Positions 45,502 through 57,465 of a stretch of DNA of 64,000 bases are shown in pieces. Below the pieces are notes generated by a model. That model made no database searches. It had not been told where the DNA came from and was given only the letters and a program-made list of their open reading frames with translations. Every line of letters starts with the position of its first letter. The first letter of the stretch is position 1. This stretch comes from Pachyseris speciosa. Taxonomy: Eukaryota; Cnidaria; Anthozoa; Scleractinia; Pachyseridae. Location of the stretch: contig JAEMWC010000003.1 in NCBI GenBank assembly GCA_016490735.1, positions 2,368,501 to 2,432,500 of the forward strand. Reading direction: 5' to 3'. A program made the translations under genes and the position numbers.

Positions 45502-47019
45502 AGATCTATTGTAACTGGTGTTTTTCCTACAGAATGGAAATCCACGAAATTCATTCCTTTATTTAAACAGGGAGAGCGTTCCGATTTAAATAATTATCGC
45601 CCTATTTGTATAATTCCAGTCGTAGCTAAGGTCTTTGAACGAATCGTATACAATCAATTCTATCAATATCTAACTGAAAATAATCTAATTTCCAGTAGTC
45701 AGTCAGGGTTTCGATCACTTCACTCCACTACTACTGCCTTGCTAAAAGCCACAGATAATTGGACTTTCAATATCGATAAAGGCAACGTTAATGCAGTGGT
45801 TTTTCTAGATCTGAAGAAGGCTTTTGACACCGTCGATCACTCTATCTTGTTATCTAAATTAAAAACCTATGGTGTCGGAAGCGTTTCGTCTAACTGATTT
45901 CAATCATATTTGGGTAATCGTACGCAAAAATGTTTTGTTAACGGTTCCCTCTCTGATAGCCAACCTCTAATTTGCGGTATTCCTCAAGGAACAATCCTTG
46001 GACCTCTTCTCTTCATACTCTATATAAATGATCTACCAAATTTTCTCGTTAATTCACATCCCAGAATATATGCAGATGATACGCATCTGACTTTTGCCAG
46101 CAACAATGTTATGCATCTAGAAGAAAGTATGAACGATGAACTAACTAAAATTACTGAATGGTTAATGGCATATAAACTCACTCTTAATAAGTCAAAGACT
46201 GAGTTTATGTTGATAGGCTCAAGGCAAAGGTTGAGTACTTTTAATAGAACCTCGTCTCTTACTATCGATAGCAATTCTATAAAACAAGTTGAATTTACGA
46301 AATCTCTTGGTGTTTATATCGATGAAAATTTAACTTGGAACGTACATATCGAAAAAATGTCAAAAAAAATTGCTTTTGGTATTGGAATCCTGAAGCGAAG
46401 CAGGTCCTTTGTTCCCTTTGAAACACTGCTATGTATCTATAATGCTTTAGTTCAACCTCATTTCGATTATTGTAGTGTCGTATGGGGGAACTGCAATAAA
46501 TCTCTTGCCACTAAACTACAAAAACTACAAATTCGTGCTGCGCGTATTTTGACCTCTTCTTCCTACGATGCCAATGCTGATGAACTCTTTAACTCTTTAA
46601 GACTTGGCTGGAAGAAACTTGATCTTCAACGTAAATTAAAAACAACCACTATGGTTTATAAATCACTTAGTGGTCTCGCTCCTGATTATCTGAAATCTAT
46701 GTTCACCGATCGGAGTGAAATATCTACCTATTCTCTAAGGGACTGCGAAGGCAAACTAGCTGTTCCACTGCCCCGCACTAACTTTCTAAAAAACAGCTTT
46801 AGCTATGATGGTGCGGTGCTATGGAACAGTTTACCTACTAATCTGCGGCAAGCACAAACTCTCACAAGTTTCAAATCCGGCTGCAGAGGTTTCTTTTCTG
46901 GCTATGAACGATTTAATTACGATTATAAACACACGGCATTCATGGAAAGCAGGCATTTTCTTATTGCTATTTATTTATTATTATTTTTTTTTTCTGTCGT
47001 TTTAAGATTTTGTAATTAG
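44507..47019 (+). pseudogene. LINE endonuclease end and reverse transcriptase
   Basis: The frame begins at the C-terminal endonuclease motif (SLSDHSLVYAFRK). It passes a linker and reaches the finger region (KATGSDKISARLLRE), where a 158-bp insert (45343-45500) splits it. After the insert the same frame goes on with VFPTEWKSTKFIPLFKQGE and NYRPICIIPVVAKVFERIV. FLDLKKAFDTVDHSILL carries the first catalytic Asp. A TGA at 45895-45897 then replaces an expected Trp. IPQGTILGPLLFILYINDL and YADDTHLTF (the YxDD box) follow. The C-terminal thumb-like part ends near NSLPTNLRQ. Family placement near CR1/L2/Jockey is judged from these motifs. With no EN start, one insert and one stop, it is dead. Confidence 0.88.
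45343..45500 (+). mobile_element. Short retroelement inside the LINE frame
   Basis: Removing 45343-45500 restores a single LINE reading frame exactly (…GCCATTTTTAA then TAGATC). The insert carries two TTTGATTTAAT words, a small hairpin (AGCCACTTTGTGG), AATAAAT and a (TTA)n tail. It looks like a SINE or a very short LINE 3' end. It shares TTTGTAATTAGTA with the 3' UTR of its host LINE. Confidence 0.75.
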
Positions 47020-47077
47020 TATATTTAACAATGTAATTAATGTAATTTAGAATTTACTTTAAGTCCTGATGTTTTAC

Positions 47078-47111
<34 letters not shown>

Positions 47112-47119
47112 CCCATCTC

Positions 47120-47910
47120 TTTACTTCAGCATAACTTTAAAGGGTAACCATTCGATGCGTGTTACGTTAGCAAATTTACTCGATTCACTTGCTTGCCGAA
47201 CAAAGACTTTTATGCCGGTACCGGTACCTGTACCGGTTGTTGCTTTACAATAACAAGATGATATTATTTAACTATCAGAGGAAAGAAAGCAAAAGCGGGT
47301 TCCTCAGTCCACGTTTCGCGTCTTTTTCATCTTCCCTAGCCAGGCTAAAAATTTCGCATATGTAGGGCAGAAGACACAATTCTTCCCTTTAACCGGGAGA
47401 GCCAATCCCAAGGGATTTCTCGAACTTCTGAGGAAGTAACAAGCTTATTGCATTTTCCGAGGTTATTAAAAAGCTGGAATAAAATACTTGGCAAAAAAAA
47501 AAAAAAATGAATGTATTTGATAATTTTGTTTGCTTTAGCTGTTTACTTAATTCAATGCCACGCTCCTTCATAATTTTCACTCGCGCGCGCAAAAGTTTAC
47601 CTTAGACAAGGAATCACACATAAACAAATAGATGCTCGGCGAGCACAGGAATCTACGGCATTTAAGTTGATTATCAAGAAAGGTATGACTAGCTATGCTT
47701 TCTCCTGAGTAAATGGGTTAATAATGCAAGTATGAAATAAATAAGGTTTGCCGATGGAAGTAAATGACTTTGTTCGGATTCTAAATCATCCCGACAACAA
47801 CATGATACTTCATTGTTTGTTACCGTAAAATTCCGAAAATAAGTTCCTCCATGTGTAAGCCCCTCCAAACTCGTAACGCAAAAACCGTCCATTAAATCGC
47901 TCCTACGAAT
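47120..47910. other. Gene-free stretch
   Basis: Plain sequence with a GGTACCGGTACC-type short palindromic repeat at 47216-47240. No gene seen. Confidence 0.3.
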
Positions 47911-47913
47911 TTA

Positions 47914-48240
47914 AAGGCCGAGACACACTAGGCGACAAGTCGCAGCGACAGGTCTCTGCGATCGAGACAAGTCGCTTCGTGTGTACTGCCTTCAAAACAA
48001 GTCGCTGCAACACGTCGCGGGGACAAGTCGCCGCAACAATTCGCCTCGTCTGACGCGGTGAATTTTTGTGAAAATCGTTGTTGCTGCGGCGGAATTTTGT
48101 CGCTGCGATCAGTTGCAAAAATTAAGTCTGGTTTGAATTCGTTCAACTGATCGCAGCGACAAATTTCTGCCGCAGCGACAACGATTTTCACAAAAAATTA
48201 CCGTGTCATACGAGGCGAATTGTTGCGGCGACTTATTTTT
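47914..48240. mobile_element. GTCGCAGCGAC-iteron MITE
   Basis: The left end reads GGCCGAGACACACTAGGCGA. Words such as AAGTCGCNGC, GTCGCTGCGA and GCGACAA recur throughout. 48050-48118 and 48143-48200 are inverted copies (GAAAATCGTTGTTGCTGC, TCGCTGCGATCAGTTG). The right end does not mirror the left and may be lost. Confidence 0.65.
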
Positions 48241-51200
48241 GGAATTTTACGGTATTACACCATGCATATCCATTCCAGATAACACAAAATTCTAACTTTA
48301 TCCTTTGATTTATTCGCACGAAAATCTACTACAACTTCAATATACGAACAACATCTTTTCACCGGACACGTGATTTTCGATCGCGGAATCCTCTACTTTC
48401 CTTGGTTTAAACATTACGTCACTCACACTAATGTCAACACTGTCGTCACGCTAACCTAGAACGTTTGAACAATAACAACTGTCACACGGGTTTCTAGAAA
48501 TCACCTACACTCGAACATACCAAAATACGTGAAAAAAAAGAAATACTTAAAAAATCTGACCTTCTAAAATCTATTTGTTCCACAATCAAGCAACAAGCAG
48601 CTTTATTTTAAAAATTTGTACACAAGAATTAGCTGGCCCGCAGGTAGCAAAGGCTAATCTAGGCAGGCCATACTTACAATTAACTAAAGAATAAATTAAC
48701 AACACAATTGGAAAGAAATTCGTAGAAAAAATAAAGACGGAACTAATCAACATCAAGTCCACCTCAGAACTTGCGTTACAGTAGCAAGTTATGACTCCAT
48801 TCACCGTTCAGTCTTCAAAGCGGCGTGGACGAACAATCTCTCTTCCTCTTCAAGTTCTCTGTGGAAGAGCGACCTGATCTTCAACCTTCTCTTCTTTATC
48901 ATCCATCAGTGCGACCTCATCCACTAGCATCGTGTAATCTTTATCACAATTTTCTAGGGAACTTGTAATGGCCGGCAGAATATCTGACTCGGGCCCTCTT
49001 GTTGAGAGGGTGTCACTCGGATAAAAAATGAAATGAACCAATTCAACCCGCTACGCACGTTGTTTCCGGCAGAATAAAATAACTCATACGACAACCTAGA
49101 GAAACTGCCTAAACACGTCTAGCCAAGGTGGCTGCAGTTGTCTGTAAAATGAAACAAGAGTCATACAACAAAATTGGTTACGCACGCAGCAAAATTAAAT
49201 GCAGAAAACCCAACTGATTGGGAACCCAGTCAATTAAAGTTTTGTATAAAAATAGTTTTTCTTAGTCCTGATGAGTTGACCGTGGTAAGATAAAAAATAT
49301 ATATATTTATTATTCTACAAAAAAGGGTGGGGAAGGGGGGGTGAGGAGGCTTTGCTGTGCTTCCCCTCTCCCCACAAAAAGTGGAGGGGACCTGAAGACC
49401 TTCAGCTCCCCCCGCCTCCGCCGCTAATAAATAGGTTCCCCATTAAGAACATTGAAAAAAATTACTGTAATATAAATATTGTCGCCAAAAATTGGAATGT
49501 CAGTCAAAAGCTAACTCATTTATTCCATATGTTTGTTTATAGTCCTAAACTTTTGTTCATCTGTCGTTTAACATAGTGCGATAATTCAAACTCGTGGCTT
49601 TCTGCGAAATGGATTGAGTCGCTATTTCTACAACCCATTAACTGCATTAATGGCTATGTTCCATCAATCCATCAAACGACGTTTTTAGTACATTTCCTTA
49701 AAAGCATTTGACATTTGGATAATTGCATAGAACGATGCAAAAACTGTCATTAAATATAAAAAGATGTGTATTTTACAGCCGCCTTTCTATTGGCTACTAG
49801 GGGAAGCCGTTAGTTAATTGCGTAAAATGAACAAATCGTTGCCAATAACACATGTTGCTTTTTACTTTCTGTGTAGCCTCCTTTGACATGTACCACCTTA
49901 AGTCTCCGTCATGGTATGAGGTACTAGAGACAGCAAGTGATAACCGGTGGTGATAATGTGGCACCTTTTTACCGCATTCGGTTTTACTCCAAACTTTTTC
50001 AATAGAGCACTCAGGTAGGAACTTTTCCATTTCCATATTTGACTTCTTTTTCTTTCTGTTGATTTAGCTCTCTCGCGTTTCAAATACGAACTTATTATTA
50101 AACTGAAGTGTCTTCATATGATTCGAAATTGTTTAAAATGGATTTCAAAGCGATTTAACTCTTCTCCAAGGAAAGTTTGGAGCGAATACACAAGCATGTA
50201 ATTTTCTTGTCTGCCGCTTAACGGGACAAGCAAGAAACACATATTGTTCTAAGCTCACCAAGTCTCGTACAATCTTATTTCATGCTATCCATCTAAAGGG
50301 TTTGTGGGCAGCTATTTTCTATGCAGGGGGCGGAGTCTCTTCGAGAATTGCGAATGAACTTTTCTTTCAGAAAAAGTGCTCTTTAATGCTTTCTTTGAGC
50401 AGAACAGTTTCTTTAGTTTTCATGGAAGCTTGAGTCGGCATTTTGATCGACAGAATAATTCTAATACCTTTTATTTAGTTGTTTTCATCAACATAGTATA
50501 CAGAATTCAGTAAGAACGTGTGTTATCAGAAAACAGTCAACTTTATCCAGGGGTACCCAACGACAAGTTCTGCTGGATATCTATTCGGTGAAGGGTAATT
50601 CGCGTTAGACTTTCGGTGTCTATTAAAGAGAGTGCACTCGGATTTTCGTAACTGAATTAAATTCAAATTCGGGTAATCCGAGGTTTTTGCAAAGGTATGC
50701 TGTTTTTGGAACTCAAAAACGTCAGCTAGCATTTTCGGAAAGAAAATAATTCCCTAGAAAGTTAGTGTAAAGTTCACTTCGGCTAGCATTTCTCAAAGAA
50801 AGATTTTGTTCCTTAACATTTTCGGGCAATTAAAATTTCTGCTAAAGAATCCGGATAGATCAAAATCTTCTAGCAAACGAAAACATCACTTTAAACAGAC
50901 TTAAAACACCATAAGATACTTGAAAATGCCTTTCTACAGCTTTTGGTTGATTTAGCTCGTTGTGTGCCTCTGCTTACCCTAGATTATAAAATAATATCTG
51001 GGTTCTTTTGAGATAGTGGGAAGTGTCAGACATTGTCCTTTCAAATTGACGGGTGGCAACGCAAGCATTTGTTTTACTGGAGTTGTAGCATCGTATACTT
51101 CAAATATAAATTCCCTTCCCTACTCCGTGGAAGTATAACAGATAACAGGGAAGCTTCATAAATAGGACAAGTTTAAGTGGACTATTGTGCAATTCCCAAT

Positions 51201-52550
51201 ACCAAGGGAAGAAAAAAAGAATAGTATGTTTTGGTAATGCTTTCGTTGCCATACAACTCACTTCCGCTATCTGTTAAAAATCGCATCATTTTGGAGCCAA
51301 GTTTCTGTCAGCCTGTGTGGTGACCCAAATGCATCAATAGTTTCTCTTTTATGCTTTTTACAGAGCAATGACGTGAACCTGAATTGCACGCTTTAATGTA
51401 ATGTGACATTATTAAAATTAAAAACTTAAACTAAGGGAACCACAAAACTTTAGTACAACTGCAACGTTTCCCTCATAGTTGCTACTTCTTCCCTAGACCA
51501 TTCCTTCTTCTTGAACTGCGACGCCGTCATGTTTATCAAGGCTAATAACACAGTGTCCGTAAAGTTGCGCGGGTGCAAATCACTCTGCGTCCGCAAATCC
51601 AGTAAAACCTGTTTTTCATTGTCTATGCACTGTATTGGTGGGACAAACACTGAAGGGAATGTCACGCTGACATATTGCTTTGCAATGGAATTCGTTGTAA
51701 TGTTATGATCCCGTAATGTTCTTCTTTTTTTTTTTTTAGTTTCAGTAGGTTTAAAATGTACCTGTGTCACCTTACAAATTCCAAGGAAAAACACCGTGTT
51801 TGTTCCCAGAAGTGGAGCACCATGATTGCGGACTCATCCCAAGTAATTTTCTGGAAAAAAAATAAAATGAAAAATAAATAAATAAATAAATAAATAAACC
51901 TTTAGTCGATACTTCTCTAAGTTTCAGAGTTGTTTATTTTTAAAGTAACTTTCAACTATATTGTTTCTGAACCACTTTCACTCGTGTAAATGTCTTTTGT
52001 CCTCTTGATGAAAGCAAAGAATAGCTACCTGCTTTTCTTTTAGTAAATTTGAATAAATTATCTTAAGATACAATGCACTTTAATTATTAAAGACAAGGAA
52101 AAAGTTATTGTTGACAGAAGGCGAAGCCCCTGGGATACAATTAAGGAATCTCGAAAAAAAAACACTGAAAAGGCGAAATTCGATTCGACTCTTAAGTTAA
52201 GTCTTATGTTAAAGAAATCCTTGAATAATTTTAGGGAATCACGATGAAATGCTTCATGGCAATATAATGCATGATATAGCAAAAGTTAAGAACGGAAGTC
52301 GACGAACAATGATAGGACTTTGTACGAGAACGCATAACATAGTTAAGGTAGATTTAGGCTCTCAGTATTTTTGATTTGCACTAAAACAATTTCATATAGC
52401 GAGTTTTATCCCAGAATATCAGTGTCTTATTTTCATCTTGCTCAAAAATCATCTCTTTTGGGCTAAAAAAATTTCAAAAGTCCAACAAATCCTTCCAAGT
52501 AAAATGATTTGGAAATTTTTTTTTTTTAACTAAGTGTAAACTATTCGCAG
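48240..52550. other. 4.3-kb stretch without supported genes
   Basis: Contains the LINE-tail hairpin at 48600-48672 and an (AAAT)n microsatellite at 51866-51900. It is otherwise plain AT-rich DNA. A minus-strand acidic frame at 48850-49041 has no splice context or family feature. This stretch would include the promoter and any 5' UTR exon of the PAN gene that follows. Confidence 0.35.
48600..48672 (-). repeat. LINE/SINE 3' tail with conserved stem-loop
   Basis: On the minus strand: GGCCTGCCTAGATTAGCC, then CTACCTGCGGGCC, then AAAATAAAG and GCTGCTTGTTGCTTG. Same family as 43167-43262. Confidence 0.6.
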
Positions 52551-52578
52551 GGAATTTCCTTTGGTCCACACCAACGAG

Positions 52579-54621
52579 ATGAAACCACAGTTTTGGATGT
52601 TACTTGGGTTTATATCCCAGTTTGGCCTTATTAAGGCGGATGGTGTATGTCGTCAAGACGGTCGCTCCGTTTATGGGAAGTTCCTCAAAGGCCACACGTT
52701 TAAAACAGTTCAGAATGCCTTCCCGATAGATTGCCACATGATATGCGAGCAGGAAGCCAGGTGCCAGAGTTACAATGTCATCATTGGCAATAATATCTGC
52801 GAGTTGAACTCCAGAACAAAAGAAGCCAGTCGACCGGAAGACTTTCAATCAGATCGGCGCCGGTTCTACATGAAGCGTACATTGAGCAGAGGTAATTTAT
52901 TGGTTTCTTTGTGACATTCAGCAAAAGTAATATTAGTACATTGTTATATTATTATATTACTAGCAGTAATAGCAGTAATAGCAGTTAGTTTGTCCTCTTC
53001 AATGTTAGTCATGTTTCATGCTTCCTCCTCCTCCAAAATTCTGTGATGTTTTTAGGTGAAAAACGCAGGGGTATTGATAACCAAAACAATGTTTAAGTCT
53101 CCGGGATATTGATGTGGTAGATACAGACTGTTATAAATTTGATGCTCTTCAAACTTCTGTGTTCGCCCCACGACAGAAGCGTAACTTGAGCTGTTGAAAC
53201 TGTCTTTTATCGATGTCCGAAATGTTTCTCAGCAACTTTGCTGGGATCTTCCAGCAAATTCAACTCTTGGTCTTATTTCCCTGATGAAGATTCACTTTTA
53301 CAACGTGCAGTACCCCTAGGTTCAATTCAAGAGCTTCCAGCTGAATCCTGCAATGAAATCAAGGCAAGTGAAGGAAAAGAAATGGCGAACAGCGAGTACT
53401 GGATATATGCAGATGAAAATGGTGGTCACGTAATCCAAGCTAGATGTCAAGGTACAGTTTCTTAGTTTTAATGACACCTCAAAATGAATCTCGTTTCCTT
53501 TTCCTTTTCTGTCACATGTAATGTAAACATTTTCCCCAGGCCTGTTTGTCGTTTTTATAATGTAAAATCTTGAGGAGAGTGTTTGTGTTCGTTGTGGTGT
53601 CGTCTATGGCCAACGTCTAAGTTCTTAATTCTTTAATTCTTCCCACCTTCCATCCATGGAACCAGCCTTCCATTCATCCCTTAAACTACCATTTATCCAC
53701 CCACTCACCCACCCACCAACCCACCCTACCATCCCCATCCATCCATCCACCCATCCATCCATTCATCCTTCCATCCATCCGTCCACCTATCCATCCACCC
53801 ACCCACCCATTCATCCGTCCGTCCGTCCATTCGTTCGTTTGTTAAGATTCGTTCATTCATTCATTCATTCATTCATTCATTGAGACAGTCAGACAGACAG
53901 ACAGTCAGTTAGTCAGTTGTTCGTCCATTCATTCATTTATTCATTCATTCATTCATTCATTCATTCATTCATTCATTCAATCAATCAATCAATCAATCAA
54001 TCATTCATTCATTCATTCAGCCAATCAGTCAGTCAGTCAGTCAGTCAGTTGTTCGTCCATTTATTCAGGATAGAATTCTACAGAGAAACGTAAGTTTTGC
54101 TTAATTTACTTATGCTTCCTTCTTGCTTGGCACTGTTTTTAGACGTTTGGCAGAAAATCAACACAGTTCCTGTTTGCTTTGGGACTCGCGATAATTACTA
54201 TGGTGCATTCAAGATGACCAAAACTGGACGTGTGAAGGCCATGAAGTTCATCCATCGAAACGGGTCCGTGAAATGTCACGAAAAATACGATGGCTCGTAT
54301 TGGGGCTGCACTAATACAGCAACCTATCCAAGGAACACGCTTATGACAATCATCACAAACGCTAAAGGAGAAGCTATTCTGCCACCCAATGAAGAACTGA
54401 AACGACTGACATCTGGAGGATGCGACAGGAAACGACATTTCTACTCTTTTGAAGGGACTGAACTAAACTCTCCAGAACTAAGTTTTAGCAACCTTTCAAG
54501 TCCTTTGTCTTTCTCAAGGAACCAGGACCTGCAAATATGGTATGGGCAGGACTGGGTAAATTGTTATGAAAAAAACAATAGTGGTGCTAGTTGTGTCGAC
54601 GTTTATGCATGGTACATCTAA
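52579..54621 (+). CDS. Secreted PAN/Apple-domain protein, intact
   Basis: CDS exons 52579-52891, 53311-53451 and 54143-54621 total 933 bases and give 310 residues. Both introns are phase 1 with GT-AG ends. Residues 1-20 ([20 protein letters not shown]) form a signal peptide, so the protein is probably secreted. About 24-100 is a PAN/Apple-type fold with cysteines at 24, 52, 56, 62 and 74 ([16 protein letters not shown]). Residues 105-150 form a linker with an acidic [10 protein letters not shown] segment. The rest is a Cys-containing domain that ends LQIWYGQDW … CVDVYAWYI, which I know only as part of a cnidarian-expanded group. The start was chosen because the leader begins at this ATG. An acceptor-like TTCGCAG at 52544-52550 hints at an upstream 5' UTR exon. 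Adhesion, mucus or skeletal-matrix roles are possible but unproven. Confidence 0.85.
53690..54065. repeat. Tetranucleotide microsatellite array in intron 2
   Basis: Successive blocks of (CCAT)n, (CCAC)n, (CGTC)n, (ATTC)n, (CAGA)n, (CAAT)n and (CAGT)n fill most of intron 2. A faded relic of the same kind (TTCGTTTGTTCATTCATTCC) sits at the same place in the pseudogene (36190-36246). Confidence 0.9.
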
Positions 54622-55545
54622 ACAAAAGAACAAAAACAAAAACATTTCATGTTGTGAAACTCTAAAAATTGTTAGTTTTCTAGTTTGAGTGTCAATCAAT
54701 TTACTTTTCAGTTCGTATTGCACATAGATTTCAATTATAGGGTTCAGTTGTTGCATGGAGAATATTCATTTTATTCCTACCTACTTTTGTAGAATACTTG
54801 ACATTAAGTAACTCTTAACTTGTGTGTGGTTCCGCGCGAACGAGAAATGGCGGAGTAGGACGCTTTATCCGCCAGTCCGCCATACTTTGAGTTAACGAGA
54901 GTTCATATTGGCCTTCACTTGACCTTCCCGAAAAAGGCAATCACAAATTCCAATTTGCTACTTCACTGATTCACCTACACGATTGTAATATTATGAAAAC
55001 GTTAGAATAACAAGATCTGAATCCCTTTCCATATTTTATTTTCACTATTGCATCATGTTCATCATGTTCAGATAGTAGCACTGCCTTCTCTAATACAACG
55101 CATTCTTGGATGGATGGATGGATGCGTGGATAGCCTTTATTTTCAAAAAAGCTACATGAGCTTGTGGGTTCGTTTACAGCTAACTTATAACTATAACAAA
55201 CTAAAAACAAGAAATATTTACAAATGTGAAGTACAGTCAACACTGCTTGTGTTATGTATGTCTAGAAAACGATAACCCAAAACACGACGGCATAGAAAAC
55301 CGACCTAGTAGAAAACGATGACCCATAAAAACAATGAGACATTAGTGTGGCTTCACCTAGAAGCTTACTCGAGGAGGGAGAACTTAAAATTTGAGACTAT
55401 CAGGGAACACGATGAAAAGGAAGACACGGAACTGGTTTTCTAATTTTTTTTCAATTTACTTTTTTCTCAAGATGTTACCACAATAACTGACACCTCTTTG
55501 CTGATTCACGGCATCAAAATAATACTTTGTAATCAGTTGAGAGAA
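54622..55545. other. 3' flank of the PAN gene
   Basis: No canonical AATAAA is seen close to the stop. A small (GGAT)n run lies at 55110-55124. No gene is supported in this stretch. Confidence 0.3.
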
Positions 55546-55547
55546 AA

Positions 55548-56010
55548 TGACCAAACTAAGTTTCTCCTCTAATAAAGTGAGAGGATTAGGAAATGACAGT
55601 AAGAGGAGAGAGTTTTTCAGCAGGCTTAGAAGCAGAAAATACAGATTAATTTTTTTGCAAGAAGGGCACTGTACTGAACAAAATGTTGACTTTTGGAGAT
55701 CTGAATAGGGCTATGAAGCATTTGTTTAGTGGTAGTTCGGGCAGCTCAGCGGGTTCGGAGTTCTTTTCAATAATAATTTTAATTTGGAAATAATAAAGAC
55801 TTACATTGATCCCTCAGGGCGTTTTATAACCTGCGACATTAAGGCTGATAACAAACTTTTTACTATAGCTAACATTTACGCCCTTAGCTAATGAGGACAA
55901 CCCAGTCCAATCTCTTTTGGAAACATTTTTTACCATATCTGCGATTTCACATGCGAAGAAATAATCTTAGGAGGTGACGTCAACCTGGTTATAGACATTA
56001 AAAAGGCTAA
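55548..56010 (+). pseudogene. L1/Tx1-type LINE endonuclease fragment
   Basis: The frame reads VRGLGNDSKRREFFSRLRSR, then YRLIFLQEGHCT (the conserved QE of apurinic-type endonucleases), FGVLFNNNF, SGRFITCDI and IANIYA. Further on, in another frame, LGGDVNLVID matches the GDFNxxxD motif. At least three in-frame stops (TAG at about 55705, 55729 and 55735) and a shift near 55890 inactivate it. No reverse transcriptase follows. Confidence 0.65.
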
Positions 56011-56429
56011 GAAAATATAAGAAAGGATTGCGCACCTCTTGCGTGTTGTACTTTTCCAGTTGCGTTGTGTCGTGCGATTTACCAAATTCTGAAGAAAATG
56101 TGTGCTGTTTCTGACTTCGGTAGAAACCTTCGAACAGGGTCTATTTTCTCAGGATTTTCGACTGTCTTGAATATAGCTGGAGGCCATAGTTTAGCAAAGT
56201 TACTCGTTGTGGTAAGTGAGCCGATAGCTATAATCTATTTCTGTCCCTAGTAAAAGCTTGTCACCCTATGGACATATAATACCGAGTGCATACAACTACA
56301 CCTGACTTTCTTACTGCATGTTTTCGAAACATACTCAATAAGCAATGATTACCCGTAGTTTTTCCTTTAGTTTATACACGACCCCTCAAGCAAGTATTTT
56401 GCTTTAACTACTGATCAGGTTTAAATAAA

Positions 56430-56502
56430 GGATTTTACTTACTTACTTACTAATTGTGTCTGGCCCGCCTAGATTAGCCATAGCTACCTGCGGGCCAGAA
56501 AA
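56430..56502 (+). repeat. LINE tails: ACTT repeat next to a conserved stem-loop
   Basis: AAATAAAGGATTTTACTTAC plus more ACTT units ends one retroelement tail. Beside it GGCCCGCCTAGATTAGCC, then ATAGCTACCTGCGGGCC, is the hairpin also seen at 43167-43262 and 48600-48672, here on the + strand. Confidence 0.6.
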
Positions 56503-56742
56503 CCTGTTTTTGGTGCAACTTTTGAAAAGCAAAGCTGTTTTGTTGTTGTTAGCCTAGCGAAAGACATGCAGAAGAGAAGGAACTTGCATTTGTTAATTTT
56601 CGTCTGGGATAAACAGACCAGTTTGCCAAAAGAATGAAGGCTAATTGTTTTTGTTTTGAAGAGGGCTGTTATACCTAAATGTGACCTAACATAAACTAAA
56701 ATCAAACGTGAAATGCCACGCAAGTATCATTCTTTTCTTTCA

Positions 56743-57020
56743 GGCCCCGTAGACACGAATTTGGATATTTTTAAATCCGTAACGTTTTGCGGCTTTCCGG
56801 ATTTTCTTTACGTATTCATATCAAATTTGCCCGTCCACATGTATCCGGAATCGTTCTAAAATCCAGGACTCATCTGTGACTATTATCTACAGAGCATGCG
56901 CCATTAGCGGTCATCGGATTTGAAAATATCCGGATTCGACCGTGCACACGATTCCAAATTCTTTGCTGATTGAAAACATTTCCACTTTAGAGATCGCATT
57001 TGACGCGTGTGGACGGGGCC
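56743..57020. mobile_element. GGCCCCGT-ended MITE
   Basis: GGCCCCGTAGACACG at the left is matched at the right by the inverse of CGTGTGGACGGGGCC. The 278-bp interior has GGATATTTTNAAATCCG-type words. Flanking triplets TCA and TTA are not a clear duplication. It lies about 450 bases before the SLC1 start codon. Confidence 0.6.
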
Positions 57021-57465
57021 TTACCGCTTTCAGCAACGTTTCCTAAGAAAGGAATCAAAACCGTGTAACCGCGAGTGGTTTATTTGTATTCATCTTCCAT
57101 GTTCAGTGGCTCATGAGCCACTTTGATTCTATCATTTTTATATGTACTCATCAGCATTCATTAGTTATTTATACACATATTTGCATCTCCTGTAATATTT
57201 GCACCGAAGGAATTTAAAATTCACTCGTACCGAACTGATCACGAATTGTAGTCAGACCGTGTGTTGTCATTTCCTAAACTAACATCATCAGCTCATATTT
57301 CTCCCCTTGGTAACTAACAAATTTCTGTGTTGGGTTTGATTTCATGCTCGAGGTCACGGACTGCTAATTATGCAAGTATCGCTTTCGCGCATCAGTGAAT
57401 CTGCGAATACTAATAAAGGGCAATAAGAGAATATTGATAGGGCGATATATGTAGGTCGCAACAAA

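Larger units (their letters stand above)
44455..47111 (+). mobile_element. CR1/L2-type LINE, 5' truncated
   Basis: The piece starts inside the end of the endonuclease domain, runs through reverse transcriptase, and ends with a short 3' UTR and a (TAAA)n tail at 47085-47111. 5' truncation and a simple tail are the usual result of target-primed insertion. Confidence 0.85.

Noticed and set aside
48850..49041. Acidic 63-codon minus-strand frame
   Set aside because: Composition is protein-like but there is no start context, splice site or homologue I recognise; too weak to list as a gene.
53656..53883. His/Pro-rich open frame
   Set aside because: Direct translation of the CCAT/CCAC/ATTC tetranucleotide array in an intron.
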